Shown: positions 43,208-53,654 of the stretch, piece by piece
How the letters are laid out: each line of letters begins with the position of its first letter
Numbering within the stretch: position 1 is the first letter of the stretch
Origin: Dyadobacter bucti
GTDB lineage: Bacteria; Bacteroidota; Bacteroidia; Cytophagales; Spirosomataceae
DNA: 64,000 nucleotides
NCBI RefSeq assembly: GCF_005869225.1
Contig: NZ_SWFP01000004.1
Coordinates: forward strand, 496,001 to 560,000
Reading direction: 5' to 3'
Notes under the pieces: model-generated
What the model was told of the DNA's origin: nothing
Database searches by the model: none
Seen by the model: only the letters and a program-made list of their open reading frames with translations
Made by a program: the position numbers and the translations under genes

Positions 43208-46200
43208 ATGAAACGAATCATCATTACCGTATGCATCATTGCACTGTGTTGTTACGGCGGTCTGACCGCGTCGGCCCAGGAGCTTGCAATGTCAAAACCG
43301 GACAGATCCCGCCCGAAAAGCATGGAGCCACGGCAGACCAAGTCACTCGAAAGTAAATTGCAGGATCTGGAAAAACAGTTTAAAGTCTCTTTCCTGTACA
43401 ATTCGGGCTATGTGGATGGTAAAACTGTGAAAGAACCGCTGAAAAGTACGTCTCTCGAAAACTCGCTACGGCAGATCCTGGAACCGAACAATCTTGCTTT
43501 CAAAAAATTGCGCGAGAATTTCTATGTGATCTTCCTCAAAGAAGAAGGGAGCGAAAAACAGCCGGTGAAAGACGAGGAAAGAAAAACTTCTCAAAATTTC
43601 GGAGGGCATGAAAACACGCTTTCCGATGGCGTGAACAATGCACTGCCCATGTTGTCAGCTTCACTGGTGCGTGAGAAAGGCATCGCCGCCGCTGTTTCCC
43701 TTTCCGGTACTGTCACGGATTCCAACACCGGTGAGGCGTTGCCGGGTGCAAGTGTGATCGTGAAAGGCACTGAAAACGGTACTACTACGGATAACGACGG
43801 CAAATATCAGTTGCTGAACGTAGCTGAGAATGCAACCCTCGTGTTTTCATTTATCGGATACCTGCCTACCGAAGTGCCTGTGGATAAACGTTCGGTGGTC
43901 GACGTAAAACTGACGCTCGATTCGAAATCACTTTCGGAAGTTGTAGTCGTTGGTTATGGTACAGTAAGCAAAAAAAATGTGACGGGTGCCGTATCGTCCG
44001 TAGGTGGTGACGAGATCAAAAACATGCCCCTGCGTACGGCATCTGACGCTTTGCAGGGAAAAGCAGCCGGGGTTATGGTAACCCAGAGCAGCGGTAGCCC
44101 GGGTTCGGCTGGCGTGGTTCGGATCAGGGGGATCGGCTCGATCAACAACTCCAACGAGCCTCTTTACATCGTGGACGGACTTCCGCAGAGCAATATCGGC
44201 TGGCTGAACCCCAACGATATTGAAACCATGGACATTCATAAGGATGCTTCTGCGGCAGCTATTTACGGCTCGCGCGCGTCCAACGGTCTGGTGATCATTA
44301 CTACGAAAAAAGGCAGTAAAAAAGATGCGATCAGCGTGTCGTTTGATGCTTATTATGGTCTGCAGTCGCCCTGGAAGCGGCCTCAGATGCTGAATGCAGA
44401 AGAATTTATCACTTACAAAAACCGCGCTGCCGAAGCCGCCGGGGCTACATTGCCGATCTCAGCTGCGATGAAAGACGAAGCGCTCCGTTTCGTAACTGCC
44501 AATACAGGCGCAGCCGGCACCGACTGGTGGAAACAGATCACGGATTCCAACGCACCGGTGCAGAGCTACAACGTGAACGTGTCGGGAGGCAGCAAAAAAG
44601 TGGATTTCGCTTCTTCGGTAGGGTATATGGATCAGAAAGGGATTATCAAGGGGTCGGATTATCGCCGTATTTCATGGAGAAATAACGTGAACGCGGAGAT
44701 CAGCAACCGGGTCAAACTGGGCACGAATATGGCAGTGATCTATGAAAGCCGCCGGAATATCGATGAAAACAATCCCTATTCCGGAACGATATTCAGCGCA
44801 ATGACCGCCGACCCGATCACGCCTGTATACCGCAATAACCTGACGGGGATTCCTTCTTTTTACCAAACCGTTATGACTGGCTACGATGCCAGTAACCCGT
44901 TCTCACAATATGCAGGAATACTTTATTCCAACAAACCGAATCCGGTTGCGCAGATCGAACGCATGCGCCAGAGCATCTGGGAAGGTATTGGTCTCAAAGG
45001 CGGGGCAAATCTTGAAGTGAAGATCATTGAGCCGCTGAAATTCCGGAGCAGCCTCGGTGTTGACATCAACCGAAGCATTTCCAAGGGTTTTACACCACAG
45101 TATTATCTCAACGGTTATGACTACGCAACATATAATACGGTAAGCAACTATTCGTATTGGTCAAACTATTTCGTCTGGGAGAACACCCTGGCATTTGATG
45201 AGACCTGGGGCAACCACCATGTTACCGGGCTGGCAGGCATGTCGGCTGAGCTCACAAAAGGGCTGGAATACGGAGCATCCAAGCAGGGAGTTGTGAACAA
45301 CGATGATGACATGCGGATCATTAACGCGGCGACGATCAATCCGGGCGCGTCGGGTTATACTTATTCCAATGCACTGAACTCCTATTTTGGAAGGGTAAGT
45401 TATTCTTATGCAGGTAAATATGTGCTGACTGCCAATGTGCGCCGTGACGGTACTTCCCGTTTTGCCAAAGATTACCGTTGGGGAACATTCCCGTCCGTTT
45501 CGGCTGCATGGAATTTTACGCAGGAAGAATTTACCAAAAATGCCAATCTGAAGTGGTTATCGGAAGGAAAGCTTCGCGTGAGCTACGGGCTTATCGGCAA
45601 CCAGAATGTCGGCAACGGAGCCTATCTGTCGACTTATGGAAATAACGGCCGCTATCTTTTCGGGAACAATTCTACCGGCTACATAGGCGCGGGCCGGTCG
45701 AGCATTGGTAACCCGCTGCTTCAATGGGAAACTTCAACACAAACCGACATCGGTCTGGATCTTGGATTTCTGGAAAATAAGCTGAGCCTGACGGTGGATT
45801 ATTTCAACAAGGAAATTGATAACATGCTGCTGATCGTGCCATTGCCATCGACGCTCGGTTACCCGAATTCCCCTTGGTCGAACGCCGGAAAAATGGTCAA
45901 CAAAGGCTGGGAATTTGCAGTCGGATATGATCATGCAGTTGGTGATTTCCAGTACAGTGCCAAAGCGACACTCTCTACTTTTACCAATACGGTAAGCACT
46001 CTGGGAGGCGGAGAGCCTATTTATGCTACTGCCCACCTGGGTGAAACCATTACCAAAACAGAGGAAGGAATGCCTGTGGGCTACTATTTCGGATGGCTGA
46101 CAGACGGGATTTTCCAAACTCCGGACGAGGTGAACAACAGCGTACAGAAAGGACTTTCGACCGCAGGTGATATCCGTTTCAAGAACATCAACGGCGATAA

Positions 46201-46738
46201 CCTTCTGAATGCTGACGACCGCACCAAGATCGGTAACCCATGGCCGGACTTCATCTATGGACTTACCCTGAACGCGAGCTACAAAGGTTTTGATCTCAGT
46301 GCTTTTATGCAAGGATCGCAGGGCAACGACGTCATGAACATTCTCCGCTATGATACCGAATCCGGAACGGGCTGGTACAATGCACCGAAAGGATTTCTTG
46401 ACAAAGCATGGAACGGACCCGGCAGTACCAATGAATATTATAAAATCTCCCAGAATGCGGGTCTGAATACCAATGTTTCAAAATATTTTGTGGAAGACGG
46501 TTCTTACATGCGCATGAAAAATTTGCAGCTCGGTTACAGTCTGCCGCCTTCTATTCTGGAAAAAGCCAAGATCAAGCAGGTAAGGTTTTACGTGGGAGCG
46601 CAAAATCTCTTCACAATCACCAAGTACAGCGGCCTCGATCCTGAAATGGGTTCAACGGATCCGAAATTGATGGGCATCGACCAGGGATATTTCCCTCAGG
46701 CGCGCACCTGGCTGTTTGGTATCAATGCAAAATTCTAA
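43208..46738 (+). CDS. SusC/RagA TonB-dependent receptor with STN domain (locus 3)
   Basis: Start ATG 43208 (MKRIIITVCIIALCC) gives 1176 residues with a signal peptide ending SAQ; a TTG two codons upstream is unlikely. The STN domain spans about 48-115 (LESKLQDLEKQFKVSFLYNSGYV). A long low-complexity linker (about 118-160) precedes the carboxypeptidase-regulatory domain (LPGASVIVKGTENGTTTDNDG). Plug motifs VVVVGYGTVSKKNVTG and DASAAAIYGSRASNGLVIITT follow, and the barrel ends RTWLFGINAKF. SusD starts 24 bp downstream. The STN domain links it to the FecR and sigma factor encoded just upstream. Confidence 0.96.
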   Translation: MKRIIITVCIIALCCYGGLTASAQELAMSKPDRSRPKSMEPRQTKSLESKLQDLEKQFKVSFLYNSGYVDGKTVKEPLKSTSLENSLRQILEPNNLAFKKLRENFYVIFLKEEGSEKQPVKDEERKTSQNFGGHENTLSDGVNNALPMLSASLVREKGIAAAVSLSGTVTDSNTGEALPGASVIVKGTENGTTTDNDGKYQLLNVAENATLVFSFIGYLPTEVPVDKRSVVDVKLTLDSKSLSEVVVVGYGTVSKKNVTGAVSSVGGDEIKNMPLRTASDALQGKAAGVMVTQSSGSPGSAGVVRIRGIGSINNSNEPLYIVDGLPQSNIGWLNPNDIETMDIHKDASAAAIYGSRASNGLVIITTKKGSKKDAISVSFDAYYGLQSPWKRPQMLNAEEFITYKNRAAEAAGATLPISAAMKDEALRFVTANTGAAGTDWWKQITDSNAPVQSYNVNVSGGSKKVDFASSVGYMDQKGIIKGSDYRRISWRNNVNAEISNRVKLGTNMAVIYESRRNIDENNPYSGTIFSAMTADPITPVYRNNLTGIPSFYQTVMTGYDASNPFSQYAGILYSNKPNPVAQIERMRQSIWEGIGLKGGANLEVKIIEPLKFRSSLGVDINRSISKGFTPQYYLNGYDYATYNTVSNYSYWSNYFVWENTLAFDETWGNHHVTGLAGMSAELTKGLEYGASKQGVVNNDDDMRIINAATINPGASGYTYSNALNSYFGRVSYSYAGKYVLTANVRRDGTSRFAKDYRWGTFPSVSAAWNFTQEEFTKNANLKWLSEGKLRVSYGLIGNQNVGNGAYLSTYGNNGRYLFGNNSTGYIGAGRSSIGNPLLQWETSTQTDIGLDLGFLENKLSLTVDYFNKEIDNMLLIVPLPSTLGYPNSPWSNAGKMVNKGWEFAVGYDHAVGDFQYSAKATLSTFTNTVSTLGGGEPIYATAHLGETITKTEEGMPVGYYFGWLTDGIFQTPDEVNNSVQKGLSTAGDIRFKNINGDNLLNADDRTKIGNPWPDFIYGLTLNASYKGFDLSAFMQGSQGNDVMNILRYDTESGTGWYNAPKGFLDKAWNGPGSTNEYYKISQNAGLNTNVSKYFVEDGSYMRMKNLQLGYSLPPSILEKAKIKQVRFYVGAQNLFTITKYSGLDPEMGSTDPKLMGIDQGYFPQARTWLFGINAKF

Positions 46739-46761
46739 GACCCTTTCCATCAAATTCTAAA

Positions 46762-48375
46762 ATGCGGAATACAATGAAAAAACTTACCTATATCCTGTTG
46801 GTCTCGGTGCTGACGCTGATGGGAACATCCTGTTCGGAGGAATTTCTGGATCGTACCCCGCCGGGGAATCTTACCGATGAAACCTTTTACAAATCGCCTG
46901 ACGCGGGTTTTAAATCCTTAATTACTTGTTATCGTGGATTTTACGATTTCTGGGGGTATGAAGCAGCACGCGCCGAGTTGGGCAATATGGCTACCGACGA
47001 CGCCGACAAAGGCGGCTCCGATGCTGGTGACCGCCCGTTTGTGACCGACCTGGGTTTCGGAAGGACCATTTCTTCCAACGAAACTTTGCAGGGTTACTGG
47101 ACCGCCCGCTACAATGCGATCGGAAACTGCAATGTGGCACTGGAACGTCTGCCGGATGCACCGCTGATCGACGCCGCTGGTTCGCCCCTGGCACCTGCGC
47201 TGAAAAACCGCTACCTCGCCGAAATCCGTTTTCTGCGTGCCCTGTTCTATTTTGAGCTGGCAAAAGTGTATGGCGGAGTTCCCCTGGTAACGCAGACATT
47301 AACCGTCGACGACCGTACCAAGCTCAACCGCGTTTCCAGCAAGGAAATGTTTGAGTTTATAGAAAAAGAACTTCTCGCAGCTGCGAATGATCCGGATATG
47401 CTTTCGGCAACGAACATTCAGGCCACTGAACTGGGCCGGGCTACCAAAGAGGCGGCCTGGGCAATGCTTGCACGTACCTATCTGTTTTTTGCCAAAGACG
47501 ATCAGACGCTATTTGCAAAAGCAAAAGATGCGGCCAAAAAAGTGATCGACTCCAATGCTTTCGCCCTGCACCCGCAGTTTCAGGAGATTTTCCTGGAAAA
47601 TGGTTACAAAACCAAAGAAGCTGTTTTCTCGATCATTATGGGTGACGATCCTGCGATACCGATTTATGGAAGTACTACGCCGGTTTACTGTTCCCCAAGA
47701 GGCGCGACCGGCGGCTGGGGATTTGATCTGCCAACGCAGGATCTCGTTAGTGAATTCGAGCCGGGCGATCCGCGACTTTTGTTCACAATCCTGCAATCGG
47801 GCGACATTTTTCCCAAGGTGAATGCTACCCAGGAAGTGTTGGATTTTTCAACTTATCCGAATACGGGTTATCATAACAGAAAAGTGTATTTACCCGAGTC
47901 ACGCCGTGGCCAGGGCTGGGGGAATGATGCCTGGACTTACCATCCGATCCGGTATGCAGATGTGCTGCTGATGTATGCGGAAGGGCTGATCGAAAGCGGA
48001 GGTGACAAAGCCGAGGCGGCGACTTACATTAATATGGTACGTAAACGGGCATCCAATAGCTCGAAAAAAGACGTGGAGGCCGTGTCGCGCATTACAAAAA
48101 TTGCCGAAACGCCGCTGTCAGATGTGAAAGCAACTGACGATCTTCGCAAAGCGGTGCGTCACGAGCGCCGGGTGGAACTGGCTATGGAATACCACCGCCT
48201 GTTTGACCTCATCCGCTGGAATTCATTGGTAGAAACGATGAAAGCCTATTCGCTGAAACCGCTTTCAAACGGAAAAGGCGGCAATTTCACCGCAGGTAAA
48301 AATGAAGTATTCCCGATCCCGCAGACAGAAATTGACAGGTCGGGAGGTTCCATCGTGCAAAACCCGAATTATTGA
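46762..48375 (+). CDS. SusD/RagB-family outer-membrane lipoprotein (locus 3)
   Basis: A 537-residue lipoprotein. Translation may start at 46762 or at the second ATG 46774 (MKKLTYILLVSVL). The lipobox is LMGTSC, followed by SEEFLDRTPPGNLTDETFYK, the standard mature SusD start. Hallmark helices are NRYLAEIRFLRALFYFELAKVYGGVPLVTQ and RYADVLLMYAEGLIESGG, and the C-terminal ERRVELAMEYHRLFDLIRWN ... VFPIPQTEIDRSGGSIVQNPNY is classic. It pairs with the SusC gene 24 bp upstream. The ligand is unknown, but downstream genes point to a sugar. Confidence 0.96.
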   Translation: MRNTMKKLTYILLVSVLTLMGTSCSEEFLDRTPPGNLTDETFYKSPDAGFKSLITCYRGFYDFWGYEAARAELGNMATDDADKGGSDAGDRPFVTDLGFGRTISSNETLQGYWTARYNAIGNCNVALERLPDAPLIDAAGSPLAPALKNRYLAEIRFLRALFYFELAKVYGGVPLVTQTLTVDDRTKLNRVSSKEMFEFIEKELLAAANDPDMLSATNIQATELGRATKEAAWAMLARTYLFFAKDDQTLFAKAKDAAKKVIDSNAFALHPQFQEIFLENGYKTKEAVFSIIMGDDPAIPIYGSTTPVYCSPRGATGGWGFDLPTQDLVSEFEPGDPRLLFTILQSGDIFPKVNATQEVLDFSTYPNTGYHNRKVYLPESRRGQGWGNDAWTYHPIRYADVLLMYAEGLIESGGDKAEAATYINMVRKRASNSSKKDVEAVSRITKIAETPLSDVKATDDLRKAVRHERRVELAMEYHRLFDLIRWNSLVETMKAYSLKPLSNGKGGNFTAGKNEVFPIPQTEIDRSGGSIVQNPNY

Positions 48376-48382
48376 GAGAGCA

Positions 48383-48412
48383 TTGTTCCCCTGAGCGCAG
48401 TTTTTTAATTTG
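48383..48412 (+). promoter_or_regulatory. Candidate promoter of the PQQ-type dehydrogenase gene, overlapping a repeat fragment
   Basis: TTG (48383-48385), a 19-bp spacer and TTAATTTG (48405-48412, 7 of 8 to TAnnTTTG) lie 27 bp before the GTG start. The spacer contains CCTGAGCGCAG, identical to the arm of the inverted repeat at 31693. It may allow expression apart from SusCD. Confidence 0.33.
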
Positions 48413-48438
48413 TACCCAATACCAAGATTAACATTACA

Positions 48439-51117
48439 GTGAACTACATCAAATCCTTTTTCTGGCTGGCGTTCATGGGCGCGGCATCGGCGGTAACGCC
48501 ATCGGAAAGACCTGTTTTCAGGCAAGTTGCGGCCGATAGTACGGGCGTCGATTCGAGCAGGTTTACCTATACCACCCTGGTTTCGGGGCTGGACGAACCG
48601 ATGGGGATGGCGATCCTGCCGGATTACGACATTGTCGTTGCAGAAAGAAAAGGTGCGGTGCGTTATTATGACAATGAATCCAAAGAACTGAAAACCATTG
48701 CCCAGTTCAATGTGTTCAGCGGGATTGAGGACGGTTTGCTGGGTGTTGCCGCAGATCCGGGTTTTAAGGAAAACAACTGGATCTACTTTTATTACGGCGT
48801 AGGAGGTACTGAAAACATAAGCCATCTTTCACGTTTTGAACTGAAAGATGGCCAATTGATACAATCTTCGGAAAAGGTTATGCTCAAAGTCCCGACGCAG
48901 CGCACATACTGCTGTCACTCTGCGGGTTACCTCACTTTTGGGTCGGACGGACTGCTTTATTTGTCGATCGGGGACAATACCAATGCGGAAGAAATCGAAG
49001 GCCATAATCCCACCGACGAACGTCCGGGCAGGCATTTATCCGACGACCAGGGGACGACAGCCAACAGCAACGATTACCGTGGCAAAATACTCAGGATCAG
49101 GCCGGAAGCCGACGGCGGTTACAGCATTCCCGACGGAAACCTTTTTCCAAAAGACGGATCGCTGGGCAAGCCTGAAATTTTTGCAATGGGTTTGCGGAAT
49201 CCTTTCCGGGTTTCGGTAGATCCCAAAACGCAGTATGTGTATTGGGGAGACGTAGGGCCGGATACGGAGATCAAAGCATCGGAAGGTAAGCTGAGCTATG
49301 ACGAGATCAATCAGGCCCGGAAGCCGGGTTTTTTCGGATATCCGTATTTTCTGGGCGACAATGAGGTTTTTCCCAAATATGACTTTGAAACAAAAAAAGA
49401 AGGCCCCGGCAAAGACCCGCTCAGGCCGATCAACAATTCCCCGAATAATACGGGTGTAAAAGAGCTGCCGCCGGCACAGCCCGCATTCATCTGGTACGGA
49501 AAAGTGCCGTCCAAAAAATGGCCGTTGGTGGGAAAAGGCGGGGCTAGTGCTATGGCCGGTCCGGTTTACTACAGCGATCTGTACCCGAATGCCCCCTACA
49601 AGCTCCCGGAATATTACAACGGAAAGCTCTTCATTTACGAGTGGATCCGCAAGTGGATCATTGCCGTGACGATGGATGCCAATGGAAATTATGTGAGCAT
49701 GGAGCCGTTTTTGCCCCAACTGAAAGTGGTCGCACCTATGGATATGCAGATCGCGAAGGACGGGGCGGTGTACCTGCTCGCTTATGGTACCAACTGGTTT
49801 GCCCGTAATACCGACTCGGGAATTATCCGGGTGGAATATTCGGAAGGCAACCGGAACCCGGTCGCGGCGGCAAAAGTCAGCAAAACGGTGGGCGCGGCTC
49901 CGCTGGCGGTGACATTGTCGGCAAAGGGATCGAAGGATTATGACCCTGGCGACAAGCTGAGCTATGAATGGAAGATCGGGGAGAAAAAACTGAATGGGGA
50001 GGAGCTTAAATATAGTTTCACCAAACCCGGCATTTACAATGTTGTGCTCACCGTCACCGATCAAAATGGCGGGAAAGGCTCCGCGACCACGCAAGTGAAA
50101 GTGGGTAACACGCCTCCTGCCGTTACGATCAGTTCGCAATCCAATAAGAGTTTTTACTGGGATAAGTCGTCTCTCGATTACCAGGTCAAAGTGCAGGACA
50201 AAGAAGATAAAGTGATTGACCCGAAAAAACTGAAAGTTAGTTTTAACTACCTCGCTTTCGGAAAAGACCTGGCGAGTGTGCTGTCTTCGGGTGAGCCGGG
50301 TAACCTGCAGTATGCCAATACTGAAAAACTTTACACTTCCTTGGACTGCAAGGCTTGCCATACATTGGAAACCAAATCCATAGGGCCGGCTTTGAAAGAG
50401 ATTTCGAAAAGGTACGCGGAGAAAGCAGGAGCGCAGGAAACTTTGGCCGATAAGATCATCAAAGGCGGAAGCGGAAGCTGGGGCAGTTACCCTATGCCGC
50501 CGCATGCCGACCTGCCGAAAAAAGACGCTCAGGAAATTGCAGGCTATATATTGTCTCTTGGAAAACAGGAGGAAAATATTCCTTTGACAGGTAAAATTGC
50601 GCTGACAAATCACGTAGGCGAAGGAACCGAAGGGGCGTATGTTTTGCAGGCAGCCTACACCGACAAAGGGGCCAACGGGATCGCGCCGATTAAGAGCAGC
50701 AGCAACATTATCCTCAGAAATCCATTGATCCAGATGGAAGATTATGAAGAAGGAAACGTGGGCGTGGTGATCGCTACGTTGAATACAGGCTACATTTCGC
50801 ACATCGCCAACATTACCGACGGGAAGTATACGCGCTTCAACCACATCGACCTCACGCGTATCAGAGGGATCAAATTTCAGGTGCAGGAAGCAGGTGCAGG
50901 CGGCACTATCGAACTCCGGCTCGACAGCAAGGATGGCCCGCTGGCGGGGTCTTTGGAGGTGAAAGCAGGGAAAGTGCAAAATCCCAAAACCGACTGGAAG
51001 GAAATGACACTGGCCGTTCAGCCTACTTCCGGTTTCCATGATCTTTATTTTGTATATAAGAATCCAACTGCAAAAGGCGCCCTGTTCCACCTGGACTGGA
51101 TGTATTTTGAAAGGTAG
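48439..51117 (+). CDS. PQQ-type sugar dehydrogenase fused to PKD, cytochrome c and carbohydrate-binding domains
   Basis: An 892-residue exported protein. The start is GTG 48439, which gives the signal peptide NYIKSFFWLAFMGAASA; the next ATG would remove it. Residues about 40-470 are a soluble glucose/sorbosone-dehydrogenase-like propeller (DEPMGMAIL, GLLGVAADPGF, GDNTNAEEI, AMGLRNPFRVSVDP). A PKD domain covers about 472-556. A class I cytochrome c covers about 625-710, with heme motif Cys637-x2-Cys640-His641 and probable axial Met686 (YPMPPH). A CBM6-like domain covers about 725-892. It probably oxidises a sugar outside the cytoplasm and passes electrons to the built-in heme. It lies between SusD and the AGE epimerase. 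Confidence 0.92.
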   Translation: MNYIKSFFWLAFMGAASAVTPSERPVFRQVAADSTGVDSSRFTYTTLVSGLDEPMGMAILPDYDIVVAERKGAVRYYDNESKELKTIAQFNVFSGIEDGLLGVAADPGFKENNWIYFYYGVGGTENISHLSRFELKDGQLIQSSEKVMLKVPTQRTYCCHSAGYLTFGSDGLLYLSIGDNTNAEEIEGHNPTDERPGRHLSDDQGTTANSNDYRGKILRIRPEADGGYSIPDGNLFPKDGSLGKPEIFAMGLRNPFRVSVDPKTQYVYWGDVGPDTEIKASEGKLSYDEINQARKPGFFGYPYFLGDNEVFPKYDFETKKEGPGKDPLRPINNSPNNTGVKELPPAQPAFIWYGKVPSKKWPLVGKGGASAMAGPVYYSDLYPNAPYKLPEYYNGKLFIYEWIRKWIIAVTMDANGNYVSMEPFLPQLKVVAPMDMQIAKDGAVYLLAYGTNWFARNTDSGIIRVEYSEGNRNPVAAAKVSKTVGAAPLAVTLSAKGSKDYDPGDKLSYEWKIGEKKLNGEELKYSFTKPGIYNVVLTVTDQNGGKGSATTQVKVGNTPPAVTISSQSNKSFYWDKSSLDYQVKVQDKEDKVIDPKKLKVSFNYLAFGKDLASVLSSGEPGNLQYANTEKLYTSLDCKACHTLETKSIGPALKEISKRYAEKAGAQETLADKIIKGGSGSWGSYPMPPHADLPKKDAQEIAGYILSLGKQEENIPLTGKIALTNHVGEGTEGAYVLQAAYTDKGANGIAPIKSSSNIILRNPLIQMEDYEEGNVGVVIATLNTGYISHIANITDGKYTRFNHIDLTRIRGIKFQVQEAGAGGTIELRLDSKDGPLAGSLEVKAGKVQNPKTDWKEMTLAVQPTSGFHDLYFVYKNPTAKGALFHLDWMYFER

Positions 51118-51180
51118 CGGCTTACTATGGCCATATTAACGACTATTCCTAAATCCTTTAAACTGAAAGTACTGTAAAGA

Positions 51181-52368
51181 ATGAAGCCGGAAGATTATAT
51201 TGACTTATACAAAAATGCCCTGTTGAATGACGTTATCCCTTTCTGGCTTCAAAACTCCGGAGATTTCGAGGCGGGTGGCTATTTCACTTGCCTCGACCGG
51301 ACGGGCAAAGTATATGATACCGATAAATTTATCTGGCTGCAATGCCGGCAGGTGTGGTGTTTTTCAATGCTTTACAATAAAGTAGAGCAAAAACAGGAGT
51401 GGCTGGATTTTGCAATCCACGGTGCGGAATTTCTTAAATCCCACGGACGCGACGGGCAGGGAAACTGGTACTTTTCATTGGAGCGTTCGGGTGCGCCGCT
51501 GGTGCAGCCGTATAATATTTTCTCCGATTGTTTTGCGGCTATGGGCTTCGGGCAATTGTATACTGCTACCCGGAACGAAGAATACGGAAAGATCGCGCTG
51601 GACACTTTTCATAATATATTAGGTAAGAAAAATAACCCGAAAGGGATTTACAACAAAGCAGTAGCAGGCACGCGGCCGCTGGAAAGCTTCGCATTGCCGA
51701 TGATCCTGTGTAACCTGGTTCTTGAAATCGAGGAACTGCTGGATCAGGAGCTTGTTGAAAGGACGATTCGGGAAGGTGTTGATGCGGTGCTCAACAAATT
51801 TTACCAGCCGGATCGGGGCTTGATCCTTGAAAACATTTCACCGGACGGGTCATTTTCTGATTCTTTCGAAGGTCGGCTGGTCAATCCTGGACATGGACTG
51901 GAATCGATGTGGTTTATGATGGACCTGGCGGAACGGTCGGGGGATGGGGCGATGATGCGGCGGTCGGTAGATATTGCTTTGCAGATCCTTGAATACGGGT
52001 GGGACGAGGAATTTGGCGGTATTTTTTATTTTATGGATGTAAAAGGCGCACCGCCTCAGCAGCTGGAATGGGATCAGAAACTGTGGTGGGTGCACATGGA
52101 AACGCTGATTACCTTGCTGAAAGGGTACAGGCATACGGGCGACGAGCGTTGCTGGACCTGGTTTGAACGCGTGCACAACTACACCTGGAAACATTTTCCA
52201 GATCCGGAAAACGGAGAGTGGTTTGGTTACCTGACCCGTCAGGGAAATCCCCTGCTGACTTTGAAAGGCGGAAAATGGAAAGGTTGTTTTCATGTGCCGC
52301 GTGGACTGTACCAATGCTGGAATACCCTGCAAGCTATTGCACAGAAAAATGAAATTTTACAAAAATAA
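51181..52368 (+). CDS. AGE-family epimerase/isomerase (N-acylglucosamine 2-epimerase-like)
   Basis: A 395-residue cytoplasmic (alpha/alpha)6-barrel enzyme of the normal AGE length. Conserved blocks are [27 protein letters not shown], the His-bearing [33 protein letters not shown] and [14 protein letters not shown]; the last two contribute the second catalytic-type His. The family interconverts C2 epimers such as N-acetylglucosamine/N-acetylmannosamine or disaccharide analogues. Which one applies cannot be decided here. It starts 63 bp after the sugar dehydrogenase gene and is 3 bp from the transporter gene, so import and epimerisation are tightly coupled. Confidence 0.9.
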   Translation: MKPEDYIDLYKNALLNDVIPFWLQNSGDFEAGGYFTCLDRTGKVYDTDKFIWLQCRQVWCFSMLYNKVEQKQEWLDFAIHGAEFLKSHGRDGQGNWYFSLERSGAPLVQPYNIFSDCFAAMGFGQLYTATRNEEYGKIALDTFHNILGKKNNPKGIYNKAVAGTRPLESFALPMILCNLVLEIEELLDQELVERTIREGVDAVLNKFYQPDRGLILENISPDGSFSDSFEGRLVNPGHGLESMWFMMDLAERSGDGAMMRRSVDIALQILEYGWDEEFGGIFYFMDVKGAPPQQLEWDQKLWWVHMETLITLLKGYRHTGDERCWTWFERVHNYTWKHFPDPENGEWFGYLTRQGNPLLTLKGGKWKGCFHVPRGLYQCWNTLQAIAQKNEILQK

Positions 52369-52371
52369 CAC

Positions 52372-53616
52372 ATGGCCCAGATCCCCGTCAGTCAGATAGC
52401 TACTTCGGAAAACCCGGGCGCCGCACGCAATTATCTGCCGGCGCTGTTGTCGCTCGCGGCACTTTATTTCATGATGGGTTTTATAACCTGTCTGAACGAT
52501 ACGCTTGTTCCGTTTTTTAAAAATGGCTTTCATCTCACGTATACCCGGTCAGCGTTAGTTCAGTTCTATTTTTTCCTGACCTACGGGATCATGTCCGTAC
52601 CGGCCGGGAGGATAGTGGAGAAAACTGGCTACAAGCGTGGCATGGTTACCGGTTTTCTGGTTGCTTCGGGCGGGGCTTTTCTGTTTTTCCCGGCGTCGGT
52701 TATGCATGAATATTATCTTTTTCTGGCTGCTCTTTTTATCCTGGCTATCGGGATCGTAATTCTTCAGGTGGCAGCCAATCCTTACATTACCATTCTGGGA
52801 CCTGCGGACACAGCGTCTTCCAGGTTTACGCTCATACAGGGTGTAGGTTCTATCGGTACCACGGTAGCGCCGATATTCGGGACATGGTTTATTCTGTCTC
52901 CCCTGGGAAATTCTGAGGCATCGAGTGATGCGGTGAGGTTGCCTTATCTGGGCATTGCCGCTCTGCTGATCCTGATCGCCTGGGTTGTGAACAGTCTGCG
53001 GCTTCCCGAGATCAAACCCGTCGGAGATGTTGAAAAAGTGGAGGAGAACAGGAAGATATTTTCTTTCCGGAACCTTAAACTGGGCGTCTGGGCTTTGTTT
53101 TTTTACGTGGGCGCGGAAGTTGCGATCGGCTCGTTCCTGACCAATTATATTGCCGATACCCTTTCTGTTTCCGAACAATCAGCAAACAGCTATGTAGCTT
53201 TTTACTGGGGAAGTATGCTGGTGGGGCGGTTGGCGGGCTCGGTTTTGCTGAAATCCGTCAGGCCTCCGCTGGTACTTGCATTTTGTGCGGTGGCTGCGAT
53301 GGTATTGATCGGAATCTCAATCGGTACGTCGGGTTACCTGGCAGTTTGGACGATGATCGGCGTCGGGCTTTTTAATTCGGTGATGTTCGCTACTATTTTT
53401 TCCTTGTCTGTAAATGGTTTGGGTAAATTCACCACCCAGGCGTCCGGATTGTTATCGACGGCGATCGTCGGCGGAGCTATTATTTCTTACGGACAGGGCT
53501 GGCTGATCGACCGTTTTACATGGCAGGTGGCTTTTACACTTCCGCTGTTGTGTTATCTGTATATCGTTTTTTACGGATTAGATGGATATAAGACAAAACC
53601 AATTTTAAATTCCTGA
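52372..53616 (+). CDS. Sugar MFS transporter (FucP-like)
   Basis: A 414-residue inner-membrane protein with about twelve helices. The N-terminal ALYFMMGFITCLNDTLVPFFK, with its Asn-Asp pair, is characteristic of the FucP/GluP sugar:H+ symporter family. Others are GIMSVPAGRIVEKTGYKRGM (loop 2-3) and QVAANPYITILGPADTASSRFTLIQGVGSIGTTVAPIFG. It follows the epimerase by 3 bp and ends before a strong terminator. It would move the SusCD-imported sugar from periplasm to cytoplasm. Fucose itself is not implied; GlcNAc, glucose and galactose carriers belong to the same family. Confidence 0.92.
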   Translation: MAQIPVSQIATSENPGAARNYLPALLSLAALYFMMGFITCLNDTLVPFFKNGFHLTYTRSALVQFYFFLTYGIMSVPAGRIVEKTGYKRGMVTGFLVASGGAFLFFPASVMHEYYLFLAALFILAIGIVILQVAANPYITILGPADTASSRFTLIQGVGSIGTTVAPIFGTWFILSPLGNSEASSDAVRLPYLGIAALLILIAWVVNSLRLPEIKPVGDVEKVEENRKIFSFRNLKLGVWALFFYVGAEVAIGSFLTNYIADTLSVSEQSANSYVAFYWGSMLVGRLAGSVLLKSVRPPLVLAFCAVAAMVLIGISIGTSGYLAVWTMIGVGLFNSVMFATIFSLSVNGLGKFTTQASGLLSTAIVGGAIISYGQGWLIDRFTWQVAFTLPLLCYLYIVFYGLDGYKTKPILNS

Positions 53617-53654
53617 AAAGAAATTTTCGGGCATTTTATTTAATAAGTGTTTGA

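Noticed and set aside
49036..51090. 684-codon open frame on the minus strand opposite the sugar dehydrogenase gene
   Set aside because: It is the mirror of a well-supported gene, has no recognisable family features and a Phe/Arg/His-rich composition typical of antisense frames.
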